A stretch of 64,000 nucleotides of DNA from Amylostereum areolatum. Its lineage: Eukaryota; Basidiomycota; Agaricomycetes; Russulales; Stereaceae. A program made the translations under genes and the position numbers. This document shows, piece after piece, positions 11,078 through 19,791 of the stretch; the first letter of the stretch is position 1; every line of letters starts with the position of its first letter. The notes below the pieces were generated by a model. The model was not told the DNA's origin. It saw nothing but the letters and a program-made list of their open reading frames with translations, and ran no database searches. The stretch spans positions 620,001-684,000 of the forward strand of contig SAXG01000011.1 in assembly GCA_012932865.1 (NCBI GenBank). Reading direction: 5' to 3'.

Positions 11078-12099
11078 AAATCCTGCGACTCCAGGATATC
11101 CTTTAACAGTGCCACTGCCTGTTCCTTACCTTCCACGTCTAGATCCTTCAGCTGGCGGGTGATTGCCGCGATGGTTTTGGACGGGTTGGGAGCTGCTTTC
11201 GCAGTGGACGGAGCCGTGTTCGTCGGCAGGGGAGGGGCCTTGGACCCAGTCTCTACTGCGCCCACTTGTCGCGTGCTCGAATCGCGGTTGGGGCAGTCGC
11301 GAGAGACGTGACCGGCTTGTCGACACATGAAGCACTTGCCTTCGCGCATCATCTTCGCGCGCTCGTCGTCCGTCAGCTTTGCAGGGCGGGTCGAGGTGTT
11401 GGTGAAGGCGTCAACTCGGCGCGACGCGGAGTCGTTGGTCGAACCGTTTGAGGTGAGCGCGACAGCCCCCTTGGACTGACTGCTCTTCCTCTCTGGGTTC
11501 TCTTCGAGCCACTGGTGGTTGATGCGGCGGGCGCGCTCCTTCCACTCCGCGAGCTTGGTGGGGAACGGGTACGACCGGGCCACCTGCTTGCCGAGGTCAC
11601 GCTGAAGTCCTTTTTTGAAAAAGTGGATTAGCGCCTCGTCGTCATACGCTGACATGGTTGCCAGCATCTCAAACTCGGTGATAAAGTCAGTGACGTCCCG
11701 GGTGGTCATTGCGAGCTCGTTGATCTTACGCTGAGCCTCTATCTTCGGATCGACGGGCACAAAGTCTTTGCCAAACCTCTCGAAGAGCTCTTTGTAGGAG
11801 CTATAGTGGAGTGTTGGGGGCGTGGGGTCGAGGGTGTCGGCGTCTTCCTTCTCGTCTTCGTCGGCGAAGAGTTCCATGCGGCGATGCGTGGCCCAGGCTT
11901 TCGCCGTGTCGTCCTCCATCAGGCTGAGGAGGAGCATCATCTTGGCGTCATCTGTGGCATAAACATCTTTGTTAACGCGCAGGAACATGCGGAGCTCGAG
12001 GGAGAACCGGAGGGTGTCGCGTCTATCGCCTTTGAATGGCTTTGGCTTGGGGCCGATCTCCCGCTTGGAGACGGCAGGTTTGGATTCGGCATCGGACAT
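11074..12099 (-). CDS. gag: Gypsy Gag with CCHC zinc knuckle
   Basis: A 341-codon frame from the ATG at 12099 (MSDAESKPAVSKREIGPK). The middle holds a retrotransposon-gag capsid region (KAWATHRR, YKELFERFGKDF, ALIHFFKKGLQRDLG) and near residue 265 a CX2CX4HX4C knuckle (CFMCRQAGHVSRDC) for RNA packaging. The stop TGA at 11076-11074 lies in TTTTTGA. This ATG is the first ATG in any frame downstream of the predicted transcript start, over 1.3 kb away. The gag frame also stays open upstream of the ATG for 198 codons to a TAG at 12693-12691, so a longer Gag from a non-ATG start is possible. Confidence 0.9.
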   Translation of the reverse strand: MSDAESKPAVSKREIGPKPKPFKGDRRDTLRFSLELRMFLRVNKDVYATDDAKMMLLLSLMEDDTAKAWATHRRMELFADEDEKEDADTLDPTPPTLHYSSYKELFERFGKDFVPVDPKIEAQRKINELAMTTRDVTDFITEFEMLATMSAYDDEALIHFFKKGLQRDLGKQVARSYPFPTKLAEWKERARRINHQWLEENPERKSSQSKGAVALTSNGSTNDSASRRVDAFTNTSTRPAKLTDDERAKMMREGKCFMCRQAGHVSRDCPNRDSSTRQVGAVETGSKAPPLPTNTAPSTAKAAPNPSKTIAAITRQLKDLDVEGKEQAVALLKDILESQDF

Positions 12100-13294
12100 C
12101 TTGTCGAAGGGGAGGGGGACGGTGAGGGATTGGGCGAGTTCTTGATCAAGGCGGCGTAGGGTTTCTCGTCGACGTTCTTCTGCTTCTTCAACTTCGTCCT
12201 CGACTTGTTTTGCGACAAGGAAGTCGGCGGGGGTGAGGAATTGCTGGTTATGATGCCACGACCAGTGATCTTGGACGGGACTGAACGAAGTGGGCTGCCA
12301 CTCAACTACTGATCGTCCTGGGGTTCCGTTCTTGTTCCGTCTATAGGCGTACCACTTCCCAGTTGTGTCGTTGTGGTTGATCCCTTCTGGGACTTCGATT
12401 ACAGTACGTCGACGGGGTGGGGGCGAGTTGGTCGGAGGGGGGTTCAGGAAGCGCTGTAGAACGTCCGCAGCGGTGGCAAAATCTGATTCTTCGACGTAGG
12501 GTTGTTCGTCACGGTCGTCGAAGTACCAGTCTCGACGTTGCCGGTTTGGTTCGTCGTGCAGCCAACGTACGGATTCCTTAGTCTGCTGCGAGGCGAGGAT
12601 ATAGTATTCTTCGGGACAGTAGTCTCGAAAAACGCCTGGGGGGAGGTTCGGAGTGGGGGGACGAGGGGCTGTGGAGGACGTGATGATGGTCTAGAAGAAG
12701 TCCGCCGCGATGGGGCGACGGCCGAGGAGTTTCTTGGTGAGGTAGCCGGCTTTTACTGCCTGGCGGATCTTATGTTCGTGGTGGCGGCGACGAAGGGTCT
12801 TACCCTTGATGGTGGGACGGAGGACTGGTGGTGGGGTGGATTCGGGGGTCCGGCGGTTAAACTGGGAGACGGAGGTGAAACTGGTTTGGAGGATCGGGTT
12901 GGGGGCGTCCTGGATGAGGTATGTGTGGTAGGTGGGGGCGTGGAGGGTGAATTCAAGGCGTTCGAGATCTACGTTGATGCACGTAGTGATCCGGACGTAT
13001 AGGGCGAGGACGACAGTACCGTGATCCTTGTGCCACCTCCACTCGAAGATGCGGAAGTTGAGGCCGTGCGCGGTCCAGGGATCTTTCTTGCAGAGGTTCT
13101 GTACGGGGACGAGGCAGTTGACGGTGACGGCGTCGGACCAAGGGTAGGGGAGTGGTGCGTCGTCGCGGGGGGTGATCGGCTTTCCGTTGAACGGGAGGAA
13201 AACCGGTGCGTTCGGGAGGTCCGTGGTGGGAGTTTTTAACGTCGTAGAGACGGCAGAGGTAGATGGAGAGAGGGGTGCGAGGTAGGCGTAGGGG
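12100..13294 (-). other. ATG-free long leader with gag-frame open reading
   Basis: Between the primer site and the gag ATG the minus strand contains no ATG in any frame. In the gag frame there is only one stop (TAG, 12693-12691) all the way back to the predicted transcript start. The translated text looks like a real protein (for example FLPFNGKPITPRDDAPLPYP, FRIFEWRWHKDHG, TYHTYLIQDAP), which argues for a coding function, past or present. Confidence 0.6.
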
Positions 13295-13305
13295 TAGACT
13301 GTCCA
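13295..13305 (-). promoter_or_regulatory. Primer-binding site, complementary to the element's own transcript start
   Basis: Minus strand TGGACAGTCTA, two bases inside the 5' LTR. It is an exact 11-nt complement of TAGACTGTCCA in the LTR (13449-13439). Self-priming by an 11-nt match is the known mechanism of Tf1 of fission yeast. Confidence 0.75.
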
Positions 13306-13307
13306 GG

Positions 13308-13727
13308 TGTCAGAAACGCAGTTTATGAGACCGATGAACCGCCTAAGTCGCGACGATGGGAGGAGCGAGAAGAGAATAGATTCGAGAGTGCCGGGGTCTA
13401 GGGTAGTGCAACGTGTGCTACAGTACCGTATGACGAGATGGACAGTCTAGGGAGAAGGGAAGAGAAACACTGTCCTTATATACAAGTGGGTACGATGGTG
13501 CGATGCGATGCAATAGTGGTGCGAGCGGGGGGAACAATAAGAAAGGAGTCATGGGGTGGAGGACGAAGGTCCGGAGCGATGATGTCATAGATAAGGATGC
13601 GGAACCCCGCTCGGAAGTCCGGGCAATGACGTCGTTGAAGCATGTGATGCAAGGGAAAGTCATGTGCCGTGACGCGTCGCGTGTACGAGGTCTGCAAACG
13701 AAGAGAGGAATGGAGCGATCCGTGACA
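13308..13727 (-). repeat. 5' LTR of the Gypsy element (420 bp)
   Basis: Same sequence as 6631-7050. Contains the promoter and the self-primer sequence. Confidence 0.95.
13439..13482 (-). promoter_or_regulatory. LTR promoter: TATATAAGG and self-primer start
   Basis: On the minus strand TATATAAGG (13482-13474) lies 33 nt upstream of TAGACTGTCCA (13449-13439). If the transcript starts at 13449, its first 11 nt pair exactly with the primer-binding site. TATA spacing and complementarity point to the same start independently. Confidence 0.7.
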
Positions 13728-13732
13728 CCTCC
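13728..13732. repeat. Gypsy target-site duplication, right copy (CCTCC)
   Basis: CCTCC follows the LTR end CCGTGACA, matching 6626-6630. Confidence 0.9.
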
Positions 13733-15562
13733 ATAACGTAGTTCTCGGGAAGTAGGCATGCTGGATAGTAGTGCGGGGCTCCGCGTTTGTGGCGTCCTAC
13801 GATGGAGCAGTAGAAACGGCAGCCACTACGCCCATGGTGGCCGACCATGCCATCAAGTAATGCCATCGCGGGAGTGTCCGCGGTTCCGAAGGCGAGGAAA
13901 GGACGATCGACTTGCATTTCCTGACGCGATGCATTCCACACGCGGAGGCCTTCGCGCTGCAACGCGGCGAGATGGTGGAGACCCGGAAAGATGAATGAGT
14001 CGAGATTTTTTGGCTTGTTGGGACCAGGAATGGCACCGCCGAAAGCAATGTGCCTCTTCTTGTAGCGCAAAGTGGGATCTAAGTCGAGAAATATCCATAC
14101 GTATATCCAGCAGTCAGATGCTTTGTTTCGATACAACTGAGCGCCGTCGGTCGTAAACAATACAATGGTGTCCGTGGCCGACAAGTCCTTCCGTTTGATG
14201 GCTCTTCGAAAGTCTTCTCCATGATACACATCTTCGTATACACTGACCGGAGCTCCCCCTGCCCCTTCGTTGGCCAGAATCTCCTCTCGAAGACGGCGCC
14301 CGTATGACATCCTCTCCGCCGCTTCTGGGGACCGGTAGCGCGCCTGGATCTGCGGACCTAAGGGCACAGTACGGAATTGTTGGCGAGGCTGCAAGATTTT
14401 GCCTTGGCTCGATGCGAGTTTGTCCGGGTCGTAGCGAGAAGTGCCGCAGAGGGGACAGGCTTGCTTGTCGGCGAATGGTCCTGTATAGGCTAGGCAGCTG
14501 TTCACACACATGTCGTGCGTGATGGGCATGACACCGCTGAGCTCCGCGATGCGCCGCTTAACCTGGTAGTGTGATAGCATGGTTTCGTCGGGGTGTTTCT
14601 TGAGGTACGCCTTCCGAACGGCGTCGTAGGCATTTCGGGACGCGTACGTGTTGGCAAGGTAGGTCTCGATGTCGTGGCGAAGGCCTGCATCGACTTCGGG
14701 GACCTCCTGTGGGGGATTTCGAATCATTTCGATGTATTCGGCATCGAGATACGAGTTGTCGAGTGTAGCGTTCTCGAGGCCGTCCTTGAAGCAGTTCGCC
14801 CACTCGATATCTTGGATTGTATGTGGAGCATTGCGTGCGGTCGGACACTGGGCCTCGGGGGCAAGTTGGCTCGGTACTAGTTCGTCCTCCGGCGGTATGC
14901 TGGACGGGTCGTCTTCATCTGCCGGTGTGCTGGAGGGAGGGAGAGGCGCGTCGTCGGGTTCAGGTTGATCGTGTTCGTGCTGGCCTGCGAGATCGGCCGC
15001 GCTGCCTGGATCGGCGGTCTCTACTGAGTCTGAAGGGAGGTCCGGTTCATCTTGTTCGTATTCTGTTGAGTTTGGACGAGCGGGCGGGGCCGTGGGATCA
15101 AGCGGGTGTGGAGGCAACAGGATATTTTCATTCTCGCCCTCTTGTACAGTGTGCGTGTCTATCGAAAACATAGCAACATCTAGCTGCGACTAATACAGTA
15201 TGTTAGTATAATAAATATAAAAAAGAGGTAGAAATATGCGAACGTACCATCGTATCGTCCAGAGCGAGGCTGCTCTGCCTGCCCAACTGTTCCCGCTCGT
15301 TGACATCATCTTCCTCTACGCCCTCCTCGATATCTTGATGATGCGGCGACGTGCGCGGAGCTGTCCTCGATCTCTTTCCCTTACGAGCGCGTGAGCTTGA
15401 GGAAGGGGGGTGGGGACGCTTGTGATTAGACGAGGTTCCCGCATTGTTGTTGAAAAATGCATGGAATGCTGGTGATATCCGATCAGGCGCGTGTCGGAGG
15501 TATGTTGATTGAGAAATGTGTGCGCCTCCGTTGCAGGTCTTCTGACACGTACAAAATGGCAT
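13728..15562 (-). pseudogene. Tnp2-family transposase, 5' half (broken by Gypsy)
   Basis: Exon 1 starts at ATG 15562 (MPFCTCQKTCNGG, a Cys-rich start followed by a Ser/Arg/Lys-rich stretch) and runs to a GTACGT donor near 15249; an intron ends near 15190. Exon 2 carries an acidic linker, then HTH-like and zinc-like parts (CVNSCLAYTGPFADKQACPL), and the Tnp2 catalytic core: VLFTTDGAQLYRNK, CWIYVWIFLDLDP, GPNKPKNLDSFIFPGL, GTADTPAMALLDGMVGHHG and GCRFYC. The frame then runs into the LTR at 13727 and stops at 13660. Asp residues in TTDGAQ and GTADTPA are the likely catalytic acids. Together with 4955-6630 this is one gene. Confidence 0.85.
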
Positions 15563-15932
15563 GATAGAGGAGGGATATCGCGAAGGGTGTAGTACAGGAC
15601 GAGGAGAGACGAACGAAGATGAAGTTCTGCTCGCGCAGCGAGAGATCGCCAAGTCGCAACGACCCGCAGATCCCATCATTCCTTGCCGCGATGCCGACTC
15701 GCCCGCTCCGGACCACTCCCAGCCCCGTTCGATAACTAACTATTTGCATCTATCTCATTCAACCACATTAGATTCCATGGGACGGACTTCCCACTGGGAT
15801 TCATCAGTCGCAAGACCGCGTGGACCCTACATACATGATCGCGTTGTACACGAGAGTTGCTGAAAGTAACTCGAGCGTAACCCACCGGCGTGCGGACGTC
15901 CCGTCCTCGCAAGACACTTCCTCTCAAACCTT
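15563..15932. other. Intergenic gap between Tnp2 gene and permease gene
   Basis: The boundary of the Tnp2 element must lie here if the permease 3' end is intact, but I find no convincing terminal repeat or CACTA/TAGTG terminus. No gene seen. Confidence 0.4.
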
Positions 15933-16571
15933 TCACTGGCATATGCCGCCCTTCTCCAGCGCACCCCTCTTCTCATCCCCACCGACGCTGATCTTCTCGA
16001 CCGACGCCGCGTCCGCGTCCGCGTCCGCCGAGGGCAGCACGCCCATGCGCTCTGCCTCCTTGCGCGTGAAGGTCCCGTACACGTCTTCGCCGTCCATCGC
16101 GTCGAGGTTGCCGGGCGGGAAGGCGAGGTTGAGCGCGTAGAAGAGGAGGAAGGATATGGAGAAGCCTGTGCGGGGCGGGGGGGAGGGATTCGGTCGGTCG
16201 GTCAGCCTAGGATCGGATGGGACGAGGGGAGAGAGAGAGAGAGAGCGCGCGCGCGCGGACGCACCGACAAAAAAAGACAGGTAATACAGCTGGAACAACG
16301 CGCGCGGCGCGCGCGCGTCCACCCTCACCGTCGCATCCAGCCCGCCCACCGTCGGCGCCCAGCCCGCGCCCCACGCCGGGATCGCGCGCAGATTGAAGCC
16401 CCAGCGGTAGTAGTACGCGCCGCGGAGGCGGAAGAGGCCGGAGAGCGCGAGCCGCCGCCGGCGGAGGAGGAAAAAGTCGCAGGCCATGATGCCCATCATG
16501 GGCGCGAGGAAGACGGAGAAGGAGGCGAGCACGGTGAGGAAGGTCGCGGCGCGGTTGGCGAGCTGCCAGGG
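15933..16571 (-). pseudogene. NCS1-type permease, 3' part (cut off by a DNA transposon)
   Basis: C-terminal part of a 12-TM nucleobase-cation-symport-1 transporter (uracil/uridine/allantoin/hydantoin permease family). It starts inside the target duplication with WQLANRAATFLTVLASFSVF, then LAPMMGIMACDFFLLRRRR, YYYRWGFNLRAIPAWG, an intron, and ISFLLFYALNLAFPPG before a cytoplasmic tail ending at 15933. The frame continues exactly from the part at 32238-33924 if one copy of CCAGGG is kept. The tail has an Asp/Ala repeat (ADADADAAS). As it stands the gene cannot give a full transporter. Confidence 0.85.
16566..16571. repeat. Target-site duplication of the 15.7-kb element, left (CCAGGG)
   Basis: CCAGGG directly precedes TATGGCAGGCC; the same six bases follow the mirrored end at 32238. 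Confidence 0.85.
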
Positions 16572-16800
16572 TATGGCAGGCCAAATGACGAAAAAATACA
16601 TGTGCGCGAAACTTTTCGCCAACATGTCGTGCGCGAGACTTTTTGTGTCATCTTTCTGCGAGACTTCTCGGAATCGTCTGAACTTGCGAGACTTTTGATG
16701 CCGACCACTGCGAGAAACTTTCTCGTCCAGCCTCTCCTCGAGAAACTTTCTTCACATCCATGTATACTAACTTTTCCAACTTGTATAGCAAAACATATGC
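16572..16800 (+). repeat. Left terminal inverted repeat, about 230 bp
   Basis: Matches the reverse complement of the right end with roughly one difference per ten bases. It holds six or so iterations of a GCGAGA(A)ACTTTTC-like motif at 20-35 bp spacing, some as short palindromes (GCGAGAAACTTTCTCG). These look like transposase-binding sites. Confidence 0.88.
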
Positions 16801-16869
16801 TTTCTGTAGGCCAATGACCCATCAAAATTGAACAAACACATCTAAATACTTATGTAGAACAAACTTGAA

Positions 16870-18625
16870 TCAACCATCCACAACCAGCCAAGTACCCTTC
16901 GCATCTTTTCCACCAGCACTTTGACAACTTTTAGGAGCACTGACCCGTTTGTACTCAAACTTGCAGCTTCTGTAAATGATGATGAACTCCTCATTGCCTG
17001 TAAGCTCAGAATTGTCACCATTTTTCTTCGGCTGTTTGTCTGATGATCCCTGCACCTGTGCACACCAGACACGCCTGCATCCAGGACACTGGGCTGGAAC
17101 CATGGCTCCCCAAGGACGGACACGTGGCGAAGACCATATGTAAGTACACATCTTGACGGAGTATGCAAGGGAAGAAGAAGCGCCACGCTTGTCGCCGACC
17201 TTAGCTTTGACGGGCCTCCTGAGGAACATAACAACACCAGAATGGCGTCCCAGCTGCAGGCTGTTGTTGAGGATTTCGCCTATCATGTTTTCTGGGTGAC
17301 GGTCATTGATATACAGGCGCTGGACGAGTGCCGTGATGAATATTGTCGTGTCGAATGGGACCAAGGCCTTTGCAGTGAAACCGAAGAGGTTGTTCACTTT
17401 CGAGCTAATCGTCTGATGAGTCCAAGTACACACAATATAAGATATGATTTCACGTACCTTTGAATGAACTCTTTCCATTCCACCACCCGTCGAGGGTTGG
17501 TGAATGTTCCACCACAACTCACAACAACGACCGTGGTATCGCAGAGTCCCATGAACTCAACCAAGGCATCGGTGATCACGTATGACTTGAACTACATGAA
17601 CAAATATGTGAGTCACAATGTAGATAAAGAAGCCAAAAACATACCTCGTCGATAGATGCACAAGCATCGCTTCTCCAGAATAAACACCCCTCGTTGTTTT
17701 CCTCAGGATTGTCGCTATCCTTGCTTTGCGAGTGCGTGGTGATGAAAATGCAGAGCTTTTTTATCTTGGCCCTATGATAGGAATTAGGAACAAGTTGCAC
17801 AGTACAGAACAAAACAAGAACATACTGGCGCATATCTTCCATGGTGGCTTGCACAGTGGCAGCATGCACATCAAATGTCTCTGGTCCATCAATGTCGAAA
17901 AGGATAGTACGCTGCACCAGTTTCGACAGATCAAAGTATTGATCATGTATAAGTTCCATTGCTGATTTTGCACCAGTGCAGGCATTGGCTTGTGTGGTGA
18001 GGGCAAGATGAACCATACCAAGACGTGGGTTCGCAACACGATGAAAGGTCGCATGCTGCGTGTCACCCTGGATCTCCAATCCATTGGGAAACATAGGAAT
18101 GAGAGAGCCCGTCCTCTCGCTGCTACGGAAAAATCCCTGGCAGAAATAAAACATCAGATCGCACCAGGTTGATTGTCAGTAAAACAAACCGAATATGGTG
18201 CATTATTTAGATCTTTATCCTTGATGTTGCAAGAAGTGCAGATGAATACCAGGCTTTCCAGCATGTTTTGGATAGACTGGGCACCCTTCAGACACTCCAT
18301 GCAGGTAGACGCATTGCAGCGCGAACAGCCGACCATATCACCGCCGTTGTTACACAAGTTGCAGCCCTACAATATTTAGCACACTACATGGTCAAACTTA
18401 GTATTATCACTTACAGGGTCATGCTCATCATCTGTGCTCATGTCCTCCTGTAGTTCCTGATGGTGAGTTGAAAATGAAGGGATGTTAAACTTGGAAACAA
18501 ACCTCTGGGTCCAACTCCGCAGTGTCCCTTTCAGTGGCATTGTTGCGAGACCCCAACTCTTCCAGTTGGAGCCTTTTAACAGTCCCACCAGTGCTCTTAC
18601 CGGCTGTTTGCTTCGTGCGTGCCAT
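16870..18625 (-). CDS. Histone H3-tail mimic + PHD-like finger + caspase/CHAT-like protein
   Basis: ATG at 18625 opens MARTKQTAGKSTGG, nearly the first 13 residues of mature histone H3 (R8 is G here; K14 is also lost). Exons 18625-18503, 18456-18415, 18366-18189 and from 18136 join in phase 0. Exon 3 encodes a PHD-like zinc finger: C-X2-C (CNLC), GGDMVGC-X2-C, C-X2-C (CMEC), FIC-X2-C. Then comes a region with KLCIFITTHSQSK and, about 55 residues on, DTTVVVVSCGGTF: strand-H and strand-C signatures of the caspase/CHAT fold. The end is a further region with a CPGC knuckle, stop at 16870. About 520 residues. Functions proposed: recruitment by H3K4/K9 readers or writers and a protease core. All functional statements are inference; exon signals and motifs are seen. 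Confidence 0.65.
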
Positions 18626-19791
18626 GAGAGGTGCCGGACAGTGGAGAAGGTGTCGAGCAAGACGACGAACGAGTGTGTGACGTGGCCGCGCGTCCTCGGC
18701 GAACGTCGGAGTTTGCCGGGTCACGTGACCAGGTTCAACTCCACGTGGCCGTTTGCTGGCACCTTTGCTCTTCGTCCCACGACGCACCCGCCACCGCCTG
18801 CCGGCGTGTGCGCGGGAGGGACGCCCAGATTGGTCGTCCCTCGCGTCGTGGAGACGCGACGACCGCTGACACGCCCGTTACGGGCGTGTCGGTGGCCGTC
18901 CACCTCGCCGCCGCTGTCCCGCGACGCGCCCGCCACCACCTGCCGGCGTGTGCGCGGGAGGGACGACCAGATTGGTCGTCCCTCACGTCGTGCGACGGCG
19001 ACGACCGCTGACGCGCCCGTTACGGCGCGTCGGCGGTCGTCCACCTCGCCGCCGCCGTCCCGCGACGCGCTCGCCACCGCCTGCCGGCGTGTGCGCGGGA
19101 GGGACGACCAGATTGGTCGTCCCTCGCGTCGTGGAGATGCCATGGCCACTGACGTGCCCATTACGGCGCGTCGGCGCTCGTCTAGCTCGCCGCCGCCGCC
19201 ATCCCGCTCATCCCCGCGGTCGCCCAACGCACCCGCCACCGCCTGCCGGCGTGCGCGCAGGGGGGAACAACCTGATTGGTCGTTTCTAGCGTCGTGGAGA
19301 CGCGGCCGCTGACGTGCCCATTATGGTGCGACGGTGGTTGTCTCGCTCGCCGTCGCCATCCCCGCCGCTGCCGTCCCCGCCGCTGCCGTCCCCGCCGCCA
19401 CTGCCGCCCCACGATGCACCCGCCACTGCCTGCTGGCGTGTGCACGGGGGAACAATCTGATGGGTTGTTCCTTGCGTTGTGGAGACGCGACGAGCGCCGA
19501 TGCGCGGTAACGGGCGCATCAGCGGTTGTCTCGCTCGCTGCCGCTGCCGCCTCGCTTGTTCCTGCTGTCCCATGACGTGTTGCTCCTCATTTTCTACATG
19601 GCAGTTGTTGTTCATGTATGTGTCACATATCATGATCACTTCGGCCATGTTTTCCCTGGGTCAGGTCTTTCTAAAGCAGTCAAAATTCACTCCGCACCAG
19701 AGTAGATTTTGATGTGTTTGGCCATGTTTGGTTTGCTGTGCAGTGACAGCACATCACCGGATGGATTTGCTTCTTCTCTCCTACCATCACC
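18626..19791. promoter_or_regulatory. Divergent intergenic region of the element
   Basis: Lies between two transposon genes that start in opposite directions (18625 minus, 19792 plus). Most of it is the GC-rich satellite described separately; the last 250 bases are AT-richer. Long open frames on both strands in the satellite are by-products of its composition. Confidence 0.5.
18780..19565. repeat. GC-rich satellite, about five 140-190 bp units with internal palindromes
   Basis: Units begin near 18781, 18924, 19063, 19226 and 19413 with a CGCACCCGCCACCGCCTGCC-like start. Each holds two inverted repeats: GGGACGACCA-GAT-TGGTCGTCCC and a weaker arm pair around CGTTACGG. Unit length and divergence grow from left to right. 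GC content is far above the rest of the element. Confidence 0.85.

Larger units (their letters stand above)
6631..13727 (-). mobile_element. Complete Ty3/Gypsy LTR retrotransposon (chromovirus)
   Basis: A 7,097-bp element bounded by two 420-bp LTRs that appear identical base for base and by a 5-bp duplication (CCTCC). Read on the minus strand the order is 5' LTR, primer site, long leader, gag with zinc knuckle, pol (protease, RT, RNase H, integrase, chromodomain), polypurine tract, 3' LTR. All coding frames are open. Identical LTRs imply a very recent insertion. It has landed inside the Tnp2 transposase gene, whose reading frame stops inside the 5' LTR and resumes beyond the 3' LTR. The chromodomain is known in chromoviruses to steer integration to histone-marked chromatin. 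Confidence 0.95.

Noticed and set aside
13660..13727. C-terminal tail of the Tnp2 frame identical to the end of Pol
   Set aside because: Both frames simply run into the same LTR; the shared residues are LTR-encoded, not a shared domain.
18482..19312. Long overlapping open frames on both strands (up to 276 codons)
   Set aside because: They follow the GC-rich satellite; the translations are Arg/Thr/Pro-rich repeats with no family resemblance, and real exons on the minus strand overlap their start.
18780..19565. CRISPR-like array
   Set aside because: Eukaryotic context, units of 140-190 bp with no short uniform repeat/spacer structure; a satellite.
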